Assembly (NCBI GenBank): GCA_016793325.1
Contig: JAEUKI010000053.1
Span: 1-63,610, forward strand
From: Myxococcales bacterium
GTDB lineage: Bacteria; Myxococcota_A; Polyangia; Polyangiales; Ga0077539
Direction of reading: 5' to 3'
Length of the DNA: 63,610 bases
The notes under the pieces were generated by a model. The model was not told where the DNA came from, made no database searches, and saw only the letters and a program-made list of their open reading frames with translations. Shown here piece after piece: positions 26,224-34,990 of this stretch (positions are counted from its first letter, which is position 1; every line of letters starts with the position of its first letter). A program made the position numbers and the translations under genes.

Positions 26224-29200
26224 ATGCCAAACGCTGTCACCGAGGTCCTCGAGATGCTCAACATGGACGACCTCGATCGTCTGTGTGGGCTCCGGCAGGT
26301 CAGAAAGCACGTGACCAAGCAGCCTCGCGTCGCCGCGCTCGCGCGCGAGTACGACGACATGTTCGGAAAGCTGCTCGACGATCTCACGCGCCAAGTGCTC
26401 GCAGATCTCTTGCGGAGCCAGCAGTTCGAGCTCCGAGGAAAGGTCGTCGAGTTCGACAATGTGAGCTCGCTGTCGAAGCACCAGATGCAGGTCGCGTTGC
26501 ACTACGTCTTCGTCGGTCGTTGGCGTCCGACGGATCTCGCGAAGGGGCCCACAGACGCGTTGCGACTCCGGGTGATCGACTGGGGCGACGAGGAGGAGGA
26601 AGAGGAAGAGGACCGCGAGCCAGACTTCGAGCACGCTGCGACCGCTTCGGACCTCGTTGCCACGCCGACTTGGCCCGCGTTCGAGACGCTCACCGCGCAT
26701 CGGTCGGAGCCGTGGAGCAGCACCGTTCGACATGCGCTCCAGGACTTTCAGCAGGAGGCCGTCGAGCGGCTCTTCGCGATGTTTGTTCAGCGTCGAGCGG
26801 CGCAGGCCGCGCGAGCGATCCTCGTTCTGCCCACGGGCGGAGGAAAGACACGGACGAGCTTGCAGTTCTTGCTCGACGCGTACGTGACCAAAGGACAGCG
26901 CGTGCTCTGGGTGACGCACCGTCGCGACTTGATCGATCAAGTTCACGCGGAGCTTCGCTCGCTCGCGTGGCTCACCGAGAACGTTCGGAGCTTCTCTGTG
27001 TCCCGTCTGCACGGCGGGGCGAGGGACCTTCGAGGAGACATCGTGCTCGCGTCCGCGAGCACGCTCGCGCGGCAACGGCCGAGCCGAAGCGTGTTCGAAC
27101 AGCAAGGAAAGCGCCTTGGAATCGTGTGTTTCGACGAAGCGCATCACGCGGTCGCAGACAGCACGTGGGCCGCGCTCGAGAAGATCGTGGGAACAGAAGT
27201 TCCGCTGTTGTCGCTGACGGCGACGCCGTATCGCATGGAGGCTGGCGGACAGGCGAAGCTCGATCGCGCCCTCGGCCCCGTTGTGTACACCAAGTCCTTC
27301 GCCGAACTGGTCAAGCGTGGCTTTCTCGCGCGGCCGATCTTCGTTCAGCACGCGCTCGAGTCCACGAAGACCCTGCAGTTTGCGGATGTGCTCGACGGCA
27401 AGCTCATGGATCGCGACGACCTTTCAGACGAGGTCGTTCGTGCTGTCGCGCGCACGCCTGGACGCAACGAAGAGATCGTTCGTCACTGGCACAAGTCCGC
27501 CGCGCTCTTCGGCAAGACGATCGTGTTCGCGTGCGACATCGACCACGCAGAGAGCCTCGCTAGGCGCTTCGCGGAGCGGGGACACCCGACGGGCGTCGTT
27601 CACAGTCAGCTCGACCGAGACTCGCGGATCAGACAGATCGAAGCGTTTCGGCGAGCCAAAGGGCCATCGCTGCTCGTCAACGTAGGATTGCTCACCGAAG
27701 GGACCAACATCCCGGACACGCAGACGGTGCTCGTGGCGCGACCGACGGCGAGCACGTCGCTGTTTCACCAGATGATCGGCCGAGGATCGCGCGGCGAAAA
27801 AGTCGTCCCGGGCAAGAAGATCTTTCACGTGATCGATTGTGTGGACGGACTCGCGGCGCACGGGGTTCACCTCGCCGGTCAGCGAATCGCAGCGGAGTTC
27901 GAGATTCCGATCGAGGATCGAAACAATGTGCGCGAAATCAATCGCGCCGGTGTTCGCGTCCCGATGTCGTCCTCGGGCGGCGCTGTGGAGCGAGCGGACC
28001 CGTTCGTTGGGCGACTGCTCGCGCGCGGAGTCACGTTTTCCGCGGCGTGGCTTGCGACGACGAATCGACTCCCCGAGACGATCGCGCTGACTGCGGCGGT
28101 CTCGTTCGAGTTCGAAGGAGCAGCTCGCCTTGCGCCCGTCTTCGTCGAGACCGCACCTGCGGTCGAGCTCGCGCTCGAGCTCCTCGGCGCGGTGATTCGC
28201 GGCGGCCGCTGGAGCGACGCCGAAAGCAAAGCGCATTCGCTCAGCGAACAAGGGGCCTTTCACGAGCGCGAATGGCGGCGCGTGATCGCGTTCGCACGCA
28301 GGACCTCACGGGCGCCCACCCTCTTGCAGAGCGAATGGGTGCGCCGCGACTACGGGCCAGAGCGCACGCTTGCGCTCGTCGTCGCAGAGCACGCGAAGCT
28401 GTCCGCGACGATGCGGGACGAAGCATTTCTACGCGCCGTGCAGCAGTGGTTCGAGGCGGCGCCGAAGCTCGTGACCATCTACGAATCTCCCGAGCAATAC
28501 GCCGCTGACCTCGACGCGCTGAGCGGGCGGGTCACCGACGTGGAGCTCGCGCGTCGGGCGGCGGCCGACGTTCGCCCGAGCACGGCGGCCGCGAACGCCG
28601 ACGTCGCTCCTTCGATCGCTGCGTCGCCGGACACCGCCACGAGCACGAACACCGTACAGCCACTCGCGCAAGCGACCGAGCCCTCGGACGATCGCATCCT
28701 CGATGCGTTCGTGCGCGTCTCGCTCGAAGTGGCGCTCGCCGACAACGAGCTCTCGGGCGCCGAGCGCATCGTCATCGGCAAGGCCGTCGATGATGTGCTG
28801 CGCGTCGAGGCGGGTGCACTCGACGATGCGACCGTAGAGCGCGTGAGCGTCAACGTGTCCCTCGATCGTGCGTGCGACGACCTCTGCGAGCTCGTCTCGT
28901 GGGACCAGCGCAGCGCGTTGCTCGACTGGCTGATTCGCGTCGCGCTCGCGGACGATCGGCTGCATGCGAGCGAGGTCCTCGCGATCCAGTCGATCGCGAC
29001 GGACCTGGGAATTCCCGCAGAAGACTGCGCTCGGCGCCTCGATTGGCACGACGACGACAGCCCCGCGAAAGCCAGAGTGATCCTCGGTTCGACCATCGTC
29101 TGCGCCGTGTGTTCGGCCGCCATGGCGATGCCTGCGCGCTTCTGCGGTGAGTGTGGTGTGTCTCTCGTGACTGCGACGACAGAGCCGAGCGCGATCGCGC

Positions 29201-30012
29201 CCACCGAGCCGTTGCCGACGTGCCGAGCGTGCGGAACGCAATCGGCGATGCCCGCGCGATTCTGTGGCGAGTGCGGTGCAGAGTTCGTCAGCGAAAACAC
29301 AGGGAGCGTGCCTGCTGTGTCCGAGCCCGCGCCGGTCGAGGCGATCGATTCGCGAGCGGGAGATGTTGCGGTCGTGGGCGGGCCCAAGGCCACGTCATCG
29401 AGCGAGCGCGAGCCCCGCGACGCCGTAAGCGCGATGCCCGACTTCTCGACGGGGAAGCGCGCGGAGGATTGGCTGTACACGCAACTATGCACGATCTTCA
29501 AAGAGTCCGAGATCGGGCGCAATTTGCGCGACAAGGAGCAGCGCGAATCAGACTTCCTCATTTGTTTGCCGACGCGCGAGCTTCATATCGAGGTGAAGCA
29601 CTCGACGAATGTGACGCCGGTGGTGTTCTACTGGTCGATTCGCGAGGTGGAGAAGGCGCAACTCGTCGCGCCGAGCGAGTACTACCTCGTGATCCTGAGC
29701 CCCGCGGCGAGCCGAGCGCGGGATGCGTACGACGCCTACTGGAGCAAGAAGCCCCTCGACGACTTTCTCGCGTGCAAGCGTGAGCTTCAATACGAGTGGC
29801 AGTCGGGGTACCGCGCTGTTGACGACTCGGAGCGATGGAATCCAAAGCCGCTCCGCGTCGTCGATGAGCAGGCAGACCCGAGCCACTACAAGGTCACCTT
29901 CGATTGGGTCGAGCTCGTTTCGAGGCGGGGCTCGAACACACTCGTTCGATGCGTCGCCGAAGACAATCCGATCGCCCCGGTTCGCGATTGGTTCAGCTCG
30001 CGAGTCCCGTAG
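26224..30012 (+). CDS. DEAH helicase-TerB-zinc ribbon-nuclease giant, copy 1
   Basis: 1262 residues. A novel N-terminal region (1-175) ends in an acidic run. The superfamily 2 helicase core follows: LPTGGGKTRTS (about 200), FDEAHHAV (about 301), SLTATPYRME (about 331), and FHQMIGRGSRGEK (about 515), the Arg-finger motif. A middle region of unknown fold leads to a TerB-like helical domain (about 825-945; VALADNELSGAERIVI and VALADDRLHASEVLAIQSIA). Two zinc ribbons (CAVC...FCGECG and CRAC...FCGECG, about 960-1020) precede a C-terminal nuclease-like domain with RESDFLICLPTRELHIEVKH (about 1109-1127), a DUF3883/Mrr-type Asp...Glu-x-Lys core. TerB domains occur in tellurite-linked DNA-processing proteins. 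The gene overlaps the convergent DUF4041 gene by 20 bp. Confidence 0.85.
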   Translation: MPNAVTEVLEMLNMDDLDRLCGLRQVRKHVTKQPRVAALAREYDDMFGKLLDDLTRQVLADLLRSQQFELRGKVVEFDNVSSLSKHQMQVALHYVFVGRWRPTDLAKGPTDALRLRVIDWGDEEEEEEEDREPDFEHAATASDLVATPTWPAFETLTAHRSEPWSSTVRHALQDFQQEAVERLFAMFVQRRAAQAARAILVLPTGGGKTRTSLQFLLDAYVTKGQRVLWVTHRRDLIDQVHAELRSLAWLTENVRSFSVSRLHGGARDLRGDIVLASASTLARQRPSRSVFEQQGKRLGIVCFDEAHHAVADSTWAALEKIVGTEVPLLSLTATPYRMEAGGQAKLDRALGPVVYTKSFAELVKRGFLARPIFVQHALESTKTLQFADVLDGKLMDRDDLSDEVVRAVARTPGRNEEIVRHWHKSAALFGKTIVFACDIDHAESLARRFAERGHPTGVVHSQLDRDSRIRQIEAFRRAKGPSLLVNVGLLTEGTNIPDTQTVLVARPTASTSLFHQMIGRGSRGEKVVPGKKIFHVIDCVDGLAAHGVHLAGQRIAAEFEIPIEDRNNVREINRAGVRVPMSSSGGAVERADPFVGRLLARGVTFSAAWLATTNRLPETIALTAAVSFEFEGAARLAPVFVETAPAVELALELLGAVIRGGRWSDAESKAHSLSEQGAFHEREWRRVIAFARRTSRAPTLLQSEWVRRDYGPERTLALVVAEHAKLSATMRDEAFLRAVQQWFEAAPKLVTIYESPEQYAADLDALSGRVTDVELARRAAADVRPSTAAANADVAPSIAASPDTATSTNTVQPLAQATEPSDDRILDAFVRVSLEVALADNELSGAERIVIGKAVDDVLRVEAGALDDATVERVSVNVSLDRACDDLCELVSWDQRSALLDWLIRVALADDRLHASEVLAIQSIATDLGIPAEDCARRLDWHDDDSPAKARVILGSTIVCAVCSAAMAMPARFCGECGVSLVTATTEPSAIAPTEPLPTCRACGTQSAMPARFCGECGAEFVSENTGSVPAVSEPAPVEAIDSRAGDVAVVGGPKATSSSEREPRDAVSAMPDFSTGKRAEDWLYTQLCTIFKESEIGRNLRDKEQRESDFLICLPTRELHIEVKHSTNVTPVVFYWSIREVEKAQLVAPSEYYLVILSPAASRARDAYDAYWSKKPLDDFLACKRELQYEWQSGYRAVDDSERWNPKPLRVVDEQADPSHYKVTFDWVELVSRRGSNTLVRCVAEDNPIAPVRDWFSSRVP

Positions 30013-31414
30013 CAGGTGCCGAGCGCGGCGCGATTTCAGCGCTCGATGTCCACCGCCCCCTCGACTCCCAATACTCCTCCGCCATCCCCGTTCGTCGCCA
30101 CTCGATCTGCGCGCTGATTCCGTTGCTCGGGTTGGAGCTCATCTCTTTGACCACGGCTTCGATCTCCTCCAGCGTCACTCGGAAGAACTCTTTTCGCAGG
30201 TTCACGAGGTTCACGCGCTTGCTCGCGAAGCGCTCGTGTAGCGCCTTCTCGAGCGCGGGCGCGTTCACCGTTCGAATCATCGCGTGCACGTCGAAGGGAA
30301 ACGGAACGCTCGCATCCCCCAGCTCGTCCACCCGATCCTGCGGTTCGAGCCGTCGCGTCATTCCGATCTTGTACATCCCGTCGCCAAACGACCCGATGTT
30401 CGAGAGCACGTACACGTGGCCCGTCGTCGTGAGCTCGGCCATCGACACAGCGCGCACTCTGGACTGCGCTTCGGCGAGCTTCGCTTCGAGCTCCTTCACC
30501 TTCGCGTCGAAGTCAGCTTTCGCTTCGCCCACGGCACGGTCTGCTTCTTTGCGGGCCTGCTCCAGCGCTCGCGCGCGTCGAAGCTCTTCTTTCTCGGCCT
30601 CGTCCTTGGCGCGTTCGATCTCGCGCTGCGCCCGCTCTTCTTCGCGCATCTGCTCGCGAATCGCGCGCTGCTCTTCGCGCTCGGCCTGCTTCTTCACCTG
30701 CATCTCGTGCGCGAGTCGCAGCTCCGCGAGCCGAAGGTCGAGGTAGCTCTTCGTGATCTCGCAGCGGTTGCTCTCTGCGATCTTGTTGATCGCCTCGAAC
30801 GCCGCGACGATCCGCTTCTCCATCTGCACGATCGAGTCCCACTTCACCTTGGCCACCGACGCGTCGCACTCCCCGTTGAACGCGCGCAGCACGAGCTTGA
30901 TGAACTCCTTCGTCATCTTCTCGCCGGCCTTCTTGCTCCCGTCCACCGTCCACGCGACGTGCGAGAGCACCGCGCGTCCTTCTTTCACGGCCCGCTTCAT
31001 CTGTTCGCGAACAGACTCGAGCTGGCCCGCAAAGAGGTCGGATGTCGCGAAGTCGTATCGAGGCCGATAGAGCCCCACGGACACGACTGCGTCGAGGTCT
31101 TCGAGCTTCGCGAGCTGCTTGGCGATCTCGTCGCGCTGCTGAGCGAGCGCCGCGAGCTCGTCGCGCTTCTGGCCGGCTGCGACGCTGTGCTGATACTCGG
31201 CTTGCTGCGCTTGAAGCCCCACCATGTGCGCGCGTTGCGCAGCGAGTTCGACGGGACCGTAGGCTTGCTGAAGCTGTTCCATTCTCGCGACCGCAGCGGC
31301 TCGCTCGCTTCGCGATCGCCACCAGAGCCAAGCGAAAAGGACGGTTGTGACGACGGCGACGACGAGCAGCGCGACGAGGACTGGGACGTCGAGGTTCGGG
31401 TCGTTTGATTCCAT
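29993..31414 (-). CDS. Membrane-anchored DUF4041 / T5orf172 (GIY-YIG) protein
   Basis: 473 residues. A single N-terminal membrane segment (about 10-31, VPVLVALLVVAVVTTVLFAW) is followed by a coiled coil, a DUF4041-like domain (about 100-230) and a long charged coiled coil rich in Glu, Arg and Ala (to about 320). The T5orf172 domain (about 329-420) shows GHVYVLSN, then MYKIGMTRR, then LEKALHERF, the GIY-YIG nuclease core with its catalytic Arg and Glu. Proteins of this type are common in prophages and mobile islands. It follows the 31460-32599 gene on the same strand (45 bp) and converges on the helicase giant. The membrane anchor would place a nuclease at the inner face of the membrane. Confidence 0.85.
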   Translation of the reverse strand: MESNDPNLDVPVLVALLVVAVVTTVLFAWLWWRSRSERAAAVARMEQLQQAYGPVELAAQRAHMVGLQAQQAEYQHSVAAGQKRDELAALAQQRDEIAKQLAKLEDLDAVVSVGLYRPRYDFATSDLFAGQLESVREQMKRAVKEGRAVLSHVAWTVDGSKKAGEKMTKEFIKLVLRAFNGECDASVAKVKWDSIVQMEKRIVAAFEAINKIAESNRCEITKSYLDLRLAELRLAHEMQVKKQAEREEQRAIREQMREEERAQREIERAKDEAEKEELRRARALEQARKEADRAVGEAKADFDAKVKELEAKLAEAQSRVRAVSMAELTTTGHVYVLSNIGSFGDGMYKIGMTRRLEPQDRVDELGDASVPFPFDVHAMIRTVNAPALEKALHERFASKRVNLVNLRKEFFRVTLEEIEAVVKEMSSNPSNGISAQIEWRRTGMAEEYWESRGRWTSSAEIAPRSAPATGLAS

Positions 31415-31459
31415 GGGGATGGTCGATCAACTTCCTCAGCCGCTTGCCTGAATCTCGAC

Positions 31460-32599
31460 TCAATGCGGGAGTTCTGTGCGTAGCCGCAGTTCGATGCCAT
31501 AGCCGATGTAGTCTCGTGACTGCCCGGGCGCAGGCAGCTGATCGACGACGATGTCGCCTCCGTAGTCGGGCGCCATCGGATCGACGTCCCAAAATGTGAA
31601 CACGATTGGATTATCCACGCTCGCGCTCATCGAAGGATGTGCAACTGCTGCGTCGCCGACCGGCCGACACTCGAAGCTATCCACCGTGCACTGCGGGCGC
31701 GTCCGTAGTTCGGAGTTGTCTCTGCGATGCACGTTAAACTGGATGTCTGGCGGCCCGTTGAACACATCCCAAGCCGTTCGACGGCGCTGATTTTGGCGTG
31801 GATAGCGCACGTATTCTACAATCACCCGCAGTGGTGTCCCTGCGGCGACGGCGGTCGCATGGGTGGCGCTGACTCTGGAGTATCGGACTAGGATCGGAAC
31901 AGATTCGCCGCGTGCATACACCCGCGCGAGCTCTGTTGCGTCGTGAACAAACAAGTGCTCCGCGCCGGTGGCGTTCAGGCCTAGCACATGCGTCTGGGAG
32001 GCGATTCCCATCGACGTCAGTGAAGTCGATACACTCCCGCTCAGTGCATTCCACCGGGCTCCGAGGCTTGCGACACGCGATGAATCCGAACTCGAGACGT
32101 GCGTCTCGACCATCCTGCCATAGAAGATCGCCGAAATGTACCAAGCAGCTCCCGTGGGCGCCTGACCTAGCGAAAATGTGGCGGGAATCTGGAGAATTCC
32201 GTCGATTTCGTACGCCCGAAAGTAGCCATGGTGGCTGGCGCTTGTTGCCGTGACCTGGCCGCTCACGATGCCCCAAATCGATGCGTTTGCGCGGAGCTCT
32301 TGCTCGCTGCTCACTACCCGAAATGTGTGGCTTCTCTCGTTGGTGGTCGTCCGCCGAAGTGCAGAGCGTTGCTGCTCGGTGATTACTGACGCGCCCGACA
32401 GAGGGCGAAATGCAGTGTTGAAGTATGCTCCAAGATCGTGCTCCGAAATGCCCGTGGGTGCTCTCGCGAGCAAGTCCTCCCTTGCCGTCGGCGCAGGGGT
32501 ATTCGAATGCGTCGACGAGACTGGGGTGAGTGACTGAGCAAGACTGCCGGGGGCGGCAAGCACGAGGGTCGCTGCCGCGAGAAATGTTCGGTATTTCAT
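31460..32599 (-). CDS. Exported protein, paralogue of the 24961-26184 lipoprotein
   Basis: 379 residues from the Met at 32599, which begins a good signal peptide (MKYRTFLAAATLVLAAPGSL). The mature part aligns with the 24961-26184 lipoprotein in its central region: GIVSGQVTATSASHHGYFR, TGAAWYISAIFYGRMVETHV, ESVPILVRYSRVSATHATA. It lacks the lipobox of that protein. The frame is open in front of it and reads back into a 32-codon HsdR start at 32737, which has the only strong ribosome site, so translation might also begin there (see finding). It lies upstream of the GIY-YIG gene. A pore-forming or secreted toxin-like role is conceivable but unproven. Confidence 0.65.
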   Translation of the reverse strand: MKYRTFLAAATLVLAAPGSLAQSLTPVSSTHSNTPAPTAREDLLARAPTGISEHDLGAYFNTAFRPLSGASVITEQQRSALRRTTTNERSHTFRVVSSEQELRANASIWGIVSGQVTATSASHHGYFRAYEIDGILQIPATFSLGQAPTGAAWYISAIFYGRMVETHVSSSDSSRVASLGARWNALSGSVSTSLTSMGIASQTHVLGLNATGAEHLFVHDATELARVYARGESVPILVRYSRVSATHATAVAAGTPLRVIVEYVRYPRQNQRRRTAWDVFNGPPDIQFNVHRRDNSELRTRPQCTVDSFECRPVGDAAVAHPSMSASVDNPIVFTFWDVDPMAPDYGGDIVVDQLPAPGQSRDYIGYGIELRLRTELPH

Positions 32600-32640
32600 T
32601 GGTACAATCATCCGACTTTTCGTGGATTGGTTTGGGGACG

Positions 32641-32737
32641 GGATCAACGCCTGCTTCGTCGCCTCTTCGCTCTTCACGTTCGCGAGGCGACGCTTCACTT
32701 GTTCCGAGAGCGCTCGAAGCTCGTCAACGAAGCCCAT
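32641..32737 (-). pseudogene. HsdR N-terminus remnant (32 codons)
   Basis: The bases are essentially identical to the first 32 codons of the 23730-24110 gene (MGFVDELRALSEQVKRRLAN, then VKSEEATKQALI), with the same ribosome site. Homology ends abruptly at GGCGTTGATCC. The nuclease motif is gone. The remnant is in frame with the exported protein gene that follows. It marks the junction of a duplication. Confidence 0.8.
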
Positions 32738-32782
32738 GGTGGTTCTCCTTCGGTCGCTTCATCGATCCCTCCGCGGTCGCGC

Positions 32783-33268
32783 TCACACGCGCGTGAACGT
32801 CAGCGCGCTCGATCCCCCGCGGGGCGAGTACACCAGTGAGTTGCCCGAGACCCTGTACGTTCCCGACGCGAGCGTCCACGTCGCTGCGCCGCTCGTGGGT
32901 TGCGGCGTGAAGTTCTCGGCGCGGTTGCGGCAGCCGAAGCGCTCGGCCGTCCCCGTGAGCGGAGGCGTGGTCTCGAGCGTGTTCACGCCGCTCGTCGTCG
33001 AGACGCTCCACGTTCCGCCGCGCGAGACGAGCACCGTCGTGCAGTCGGCGCCGTTTGTCGCAGCGGCCGCGGCGACCGCGCGCGTCTCCAACAAGTACGT
33101 GTCGAACTCGCCGAACGTCACGCGCAGCTCGAAGCTCGCGTACTGCGCCGCGTTCGCCGCAGCGAACGTCGAACGAAGGTCCGTGCTCCAACGGCCAACA
33201 AGCTCGCTGCCCGGAGCGCACCCCGCGACGAACGCGAACGCCACTGCTGCTATCATCCTCCGAGTCAC
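32783..33268 (-). CDS. Small lipoprotein family, copy 2
   Basis: 161 residues starting with GTG at 33268 behind the same ribosome site as copy 1 (AAGGAGGACCGT). MTRRMIAAVAFAFVAGCAPG is the lipoprotein signal. The mature part parallels copy 1: GSELVGRWSTDLRSTF, RGGTWSVSTTSGVNTLE, FGCRNRAENF. Both conserved Cys are kept. It is followed by the truncated HsdR start, as copy 1 is followed by the longer HsdR fragment. Confidence 0.75.
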   Translation of the reverse strand: MTRRMIAAVAFAFVAGCAPGSELVGRWSTDLRSTFAAANAAQYASFELRVTFGEFDTYLLETRAVAAAAATNGADCTTVLVSRGGTWSVSTTSGVNTLETTPPLTGTAERFGCRNRAENFTPQPTSGAATWTLASGTYRVSGNSLVYSPRGGSSALTFTRV

Positions 33269-33384
33269 ACGGTCCTCCTTACCCGTGACTCTACCGAGAG
33301 CTCTGGGGAGCGTGTCACGCGAAATCGAAATTCAGGGAGTCTCCAATGAAAGTGCGCTTGTGTACTCACAGATCGCTCTCGCAA
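33269..33384 (-). promoter_or_regulatory. Conserved leader of the small lipoprotein gene, copy 2
   Basis: Nearly identical to 24660-24775 (see there). Identity fades at about 33385, where the next repeat family begins, so this is one edge of the duplicated segment. Confidence 0.6.
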
Positions 33385-33395
33385 CGGAGCGTCGC

Positions 33396-33720
33396 AGCGC
33401 CGAGTTGAATCTCGGCGCATGGACGCTGCTACGCCGCGCGCGCCCGCAGGGCCGGTCGCGAGGATTCTCTGAAACACGAGACTCCTCGCGCTCCTGCGCG
33501 CGGCGCTCTGCGACGTTCATGCGCCGAGATTCATCTCGGCGCTCAGCGACGACGCCCGGTAGACCCAACCTCCTCGCGCTCCTGCGCGCGACGCTCTGCG
33601 GCGTCCATGCGCCGAGATTCATCTCGGCGCAGAGCGCGCACCCTCTGTGTCTCGATCCTCCTCGCTCTCTAGCGCGCACCTCGCAGCGGCGTCCATGCAC
33701 GGCATTCATCACGGTGCTCC
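33396..33720. repeat. Family D repeat with CGCCGAGATTCATCTCGGCG hairpins
   Basis: Hairpins lie at 33398-33416 (variant), 33521-33542 and 33609-33630. Between the first two is a block with GCCGGTCGCGAGGAT, CTCTGAAACACG and CTCCTCGCGCTCCTGCGCGC. It occurs again, in the same order and orientation, at 55845-56010. The half-unit CTCCTCGCGCTCCTGCGCGC to hairpin is repeated at about 33570-33640 and, decayed, to about 33720. There is no gene in 33385-33828. Confidence 0.75.
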
Positions 33721-33828
33721 GCGGGGTCGCCGGGACACCCGAAGCTCCGCCGCGGCTCGCTTTCGGAGACAGCCTCTTCATCCCGGTGCTCGGTCCCAGC
33801 GAGATCCCTCTCTTCTCGCGCTGCCCGA

Positions 33829-34254
33829 TCACACCTTCGTGCGCATGCGGCCCGAGAACAAACACCGCGGGCACGTGGCGAGCTCCGTCACTTCGTCGAT
33901 GTGGCTTCCGATGATCACGGTGTCCGTGCGGAGCATCTCGACCTGCGCCCCGCCGTCGTGCTCGAAGCAGCGAGGGCACAACACGCCCGCGGGCTCGGTG
34001 TTTCGCGCGTTGGCTGGCAACGGCGGAGCGCGGAGGTTGTGCTCGTACAGCGTCCAGAGCGCCCGCGGCTGCGTCGCGCTCGCGGCTGCGGCTTCGATCG
34101 CGGCGATTCGCGCTCGGGCGTTCGCGAGCTCTTCGCGCAGCTGCGCGATCGTGGCGACGAGCGAGGGCTCGTCCTGGGTGGTCGCTCGCGCGAGCTGCTC
34201 TTCGAGCGCCTGAATGCGCGCGTGCGCCGCTTGTAGCTCGTCTCGGTACGTCAT
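33829..34254 (-). CDS. Coiled-coil zinc-ribbon protein, hypothetical
   Basis: 141 residues. Residues 1-65 are a Glu/Ala/Arg-rich coiled coil (ELQAAHARIQALEEQLARAT). The C-terminal part has LCPRCFEHDGGAQVEML and, 30 residues on, TCPRCLFSGR: two Cys-x2-Cys knuckles that make a zinc ribbon. It may be a DNA- or RNA-binding accessory protein. Two CACAGTGCACTGTG dyads lie 53-91 bp upstream of its start and could be its operators. Confidence 0.65.
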   Translation of the reverse strand: MTYRDELQAAHARIQALEEQLARATTQDEPSLVATIAQLREELANARARIAAIEAAAASATQPRALWTLYEHNLRAPPLPANARNTEPAGVLCPRCFEHDGGAQVEMLRTDTVIIGSHIDEVTELATCPRCLFSGRMRTKV

Positions 34255-34306
34255 CGGGTTGCTCGCGCAAACGATACTCGCAGCCGCGACGCTCTGGCGC
34301 CGCCAC

Positions 34307-34345
34307 CCACAGTGCACTGTGGATGGACCCACAGTGCACTGTGGG
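34307..34345. promoter_or_regulatory. Pair of CCACAGTGCACTGTGG dyads
   Basis: Perfect palindromes at 34307-34322 and 34328-34345 (the second extended to 18 bp), in the short gap between the third small lipoprotein gene and the zinc-ribbon gene. Two identical dyads two helical turns apart look like a repressor-binding site. They could also form a terminator-like structure. Confidence 0.55.
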
Positions 34346-34397
34346 TGAAGCCGTGCTCGCGGAACGCTCGCGACGCCACGTGGGCCACGTCGCGCGG

Positions 34398-34883
34398 TCA
34401 GCGCTGGAGCTGCAACAGATACAGCACCGGCGTTGGCCGCAATACCAACACGCTTCCATTGGTGTTGTAGCTCGCGCTGCGCAGCTCGAGGAGCTCGCTT
34501 TCGAGCGCCGCTCGTCGCGCAAGGTTGTCCGAGGCATCGCGGCAGCCCGCGCGCTCGATCGTTCCCGCGGTGGCCGTGGCAGAAACGATGGGATACGTCC
34601 CGCTCCGATCGGTGCTCCACGTCCCGCGTGACTCCTGCGTCATCGTGCATGCCGGGTGGAGCGCTGCGCCCGCGGCCAGCACGACACGCGCCTCGAATGA
34701 GTACGTTCCGTCTCGATTGAAGCTCAGCACCACCGTGTAGCTCGTGAAGTTCGCCGCGAGCTCTTCGGCCATTTGCAGGCGAACGTCCGCGGTCCACCGC
34801 CCTTCGATCGAGCTGTTGGGATACGTCGCGCCGCAGTGGGCCACCAAGCTCGACGCCACCAACATCGCGATGTTCGATCTCAT
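34398..34883 (-). CDS. Small lipoprotein family, copy 3
   Basis: 161 residues from the Met at 34883. MLVASSLVAHCGATYPN carries the lipobox Cys. The mature part follows the same plan as copies 1 and 2: SSIEGRWTADVRLQM, DGTYSFEARVV, RGTWSTDRSGTY, AGCRDASDNLARRAALE, with both conserved Cys. It is more diverged, lacks the shared leader and has no HsdR fragment behind it, so it is the older paralogue. Confidence 0.7.
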   Translation of the reverse strand: MRSNIAMLVASSLVAHCGATYPNSSIEGRWTADVRLQMAEELAANFTSYTVVLSFNRDGTYSFEARVVLAAGAALHPACTMTQESRGTWSTDRSGTYPIVSATATAGTIERAGCRDASDNLARRAALESELLELRSASYNTNGSVLVLRPTPVLYLLQLQR

Positions 34884-34990
34884 CGGTCCCACCATCGATG
34901 GCGAGTGTACCGCGTTATCGCGCGACGGTGGCGGCGACGCTCGTTTCATCGGGCTGGCCGCGGTGACGCGGTCGCGCTAGCGTTTTGCGT

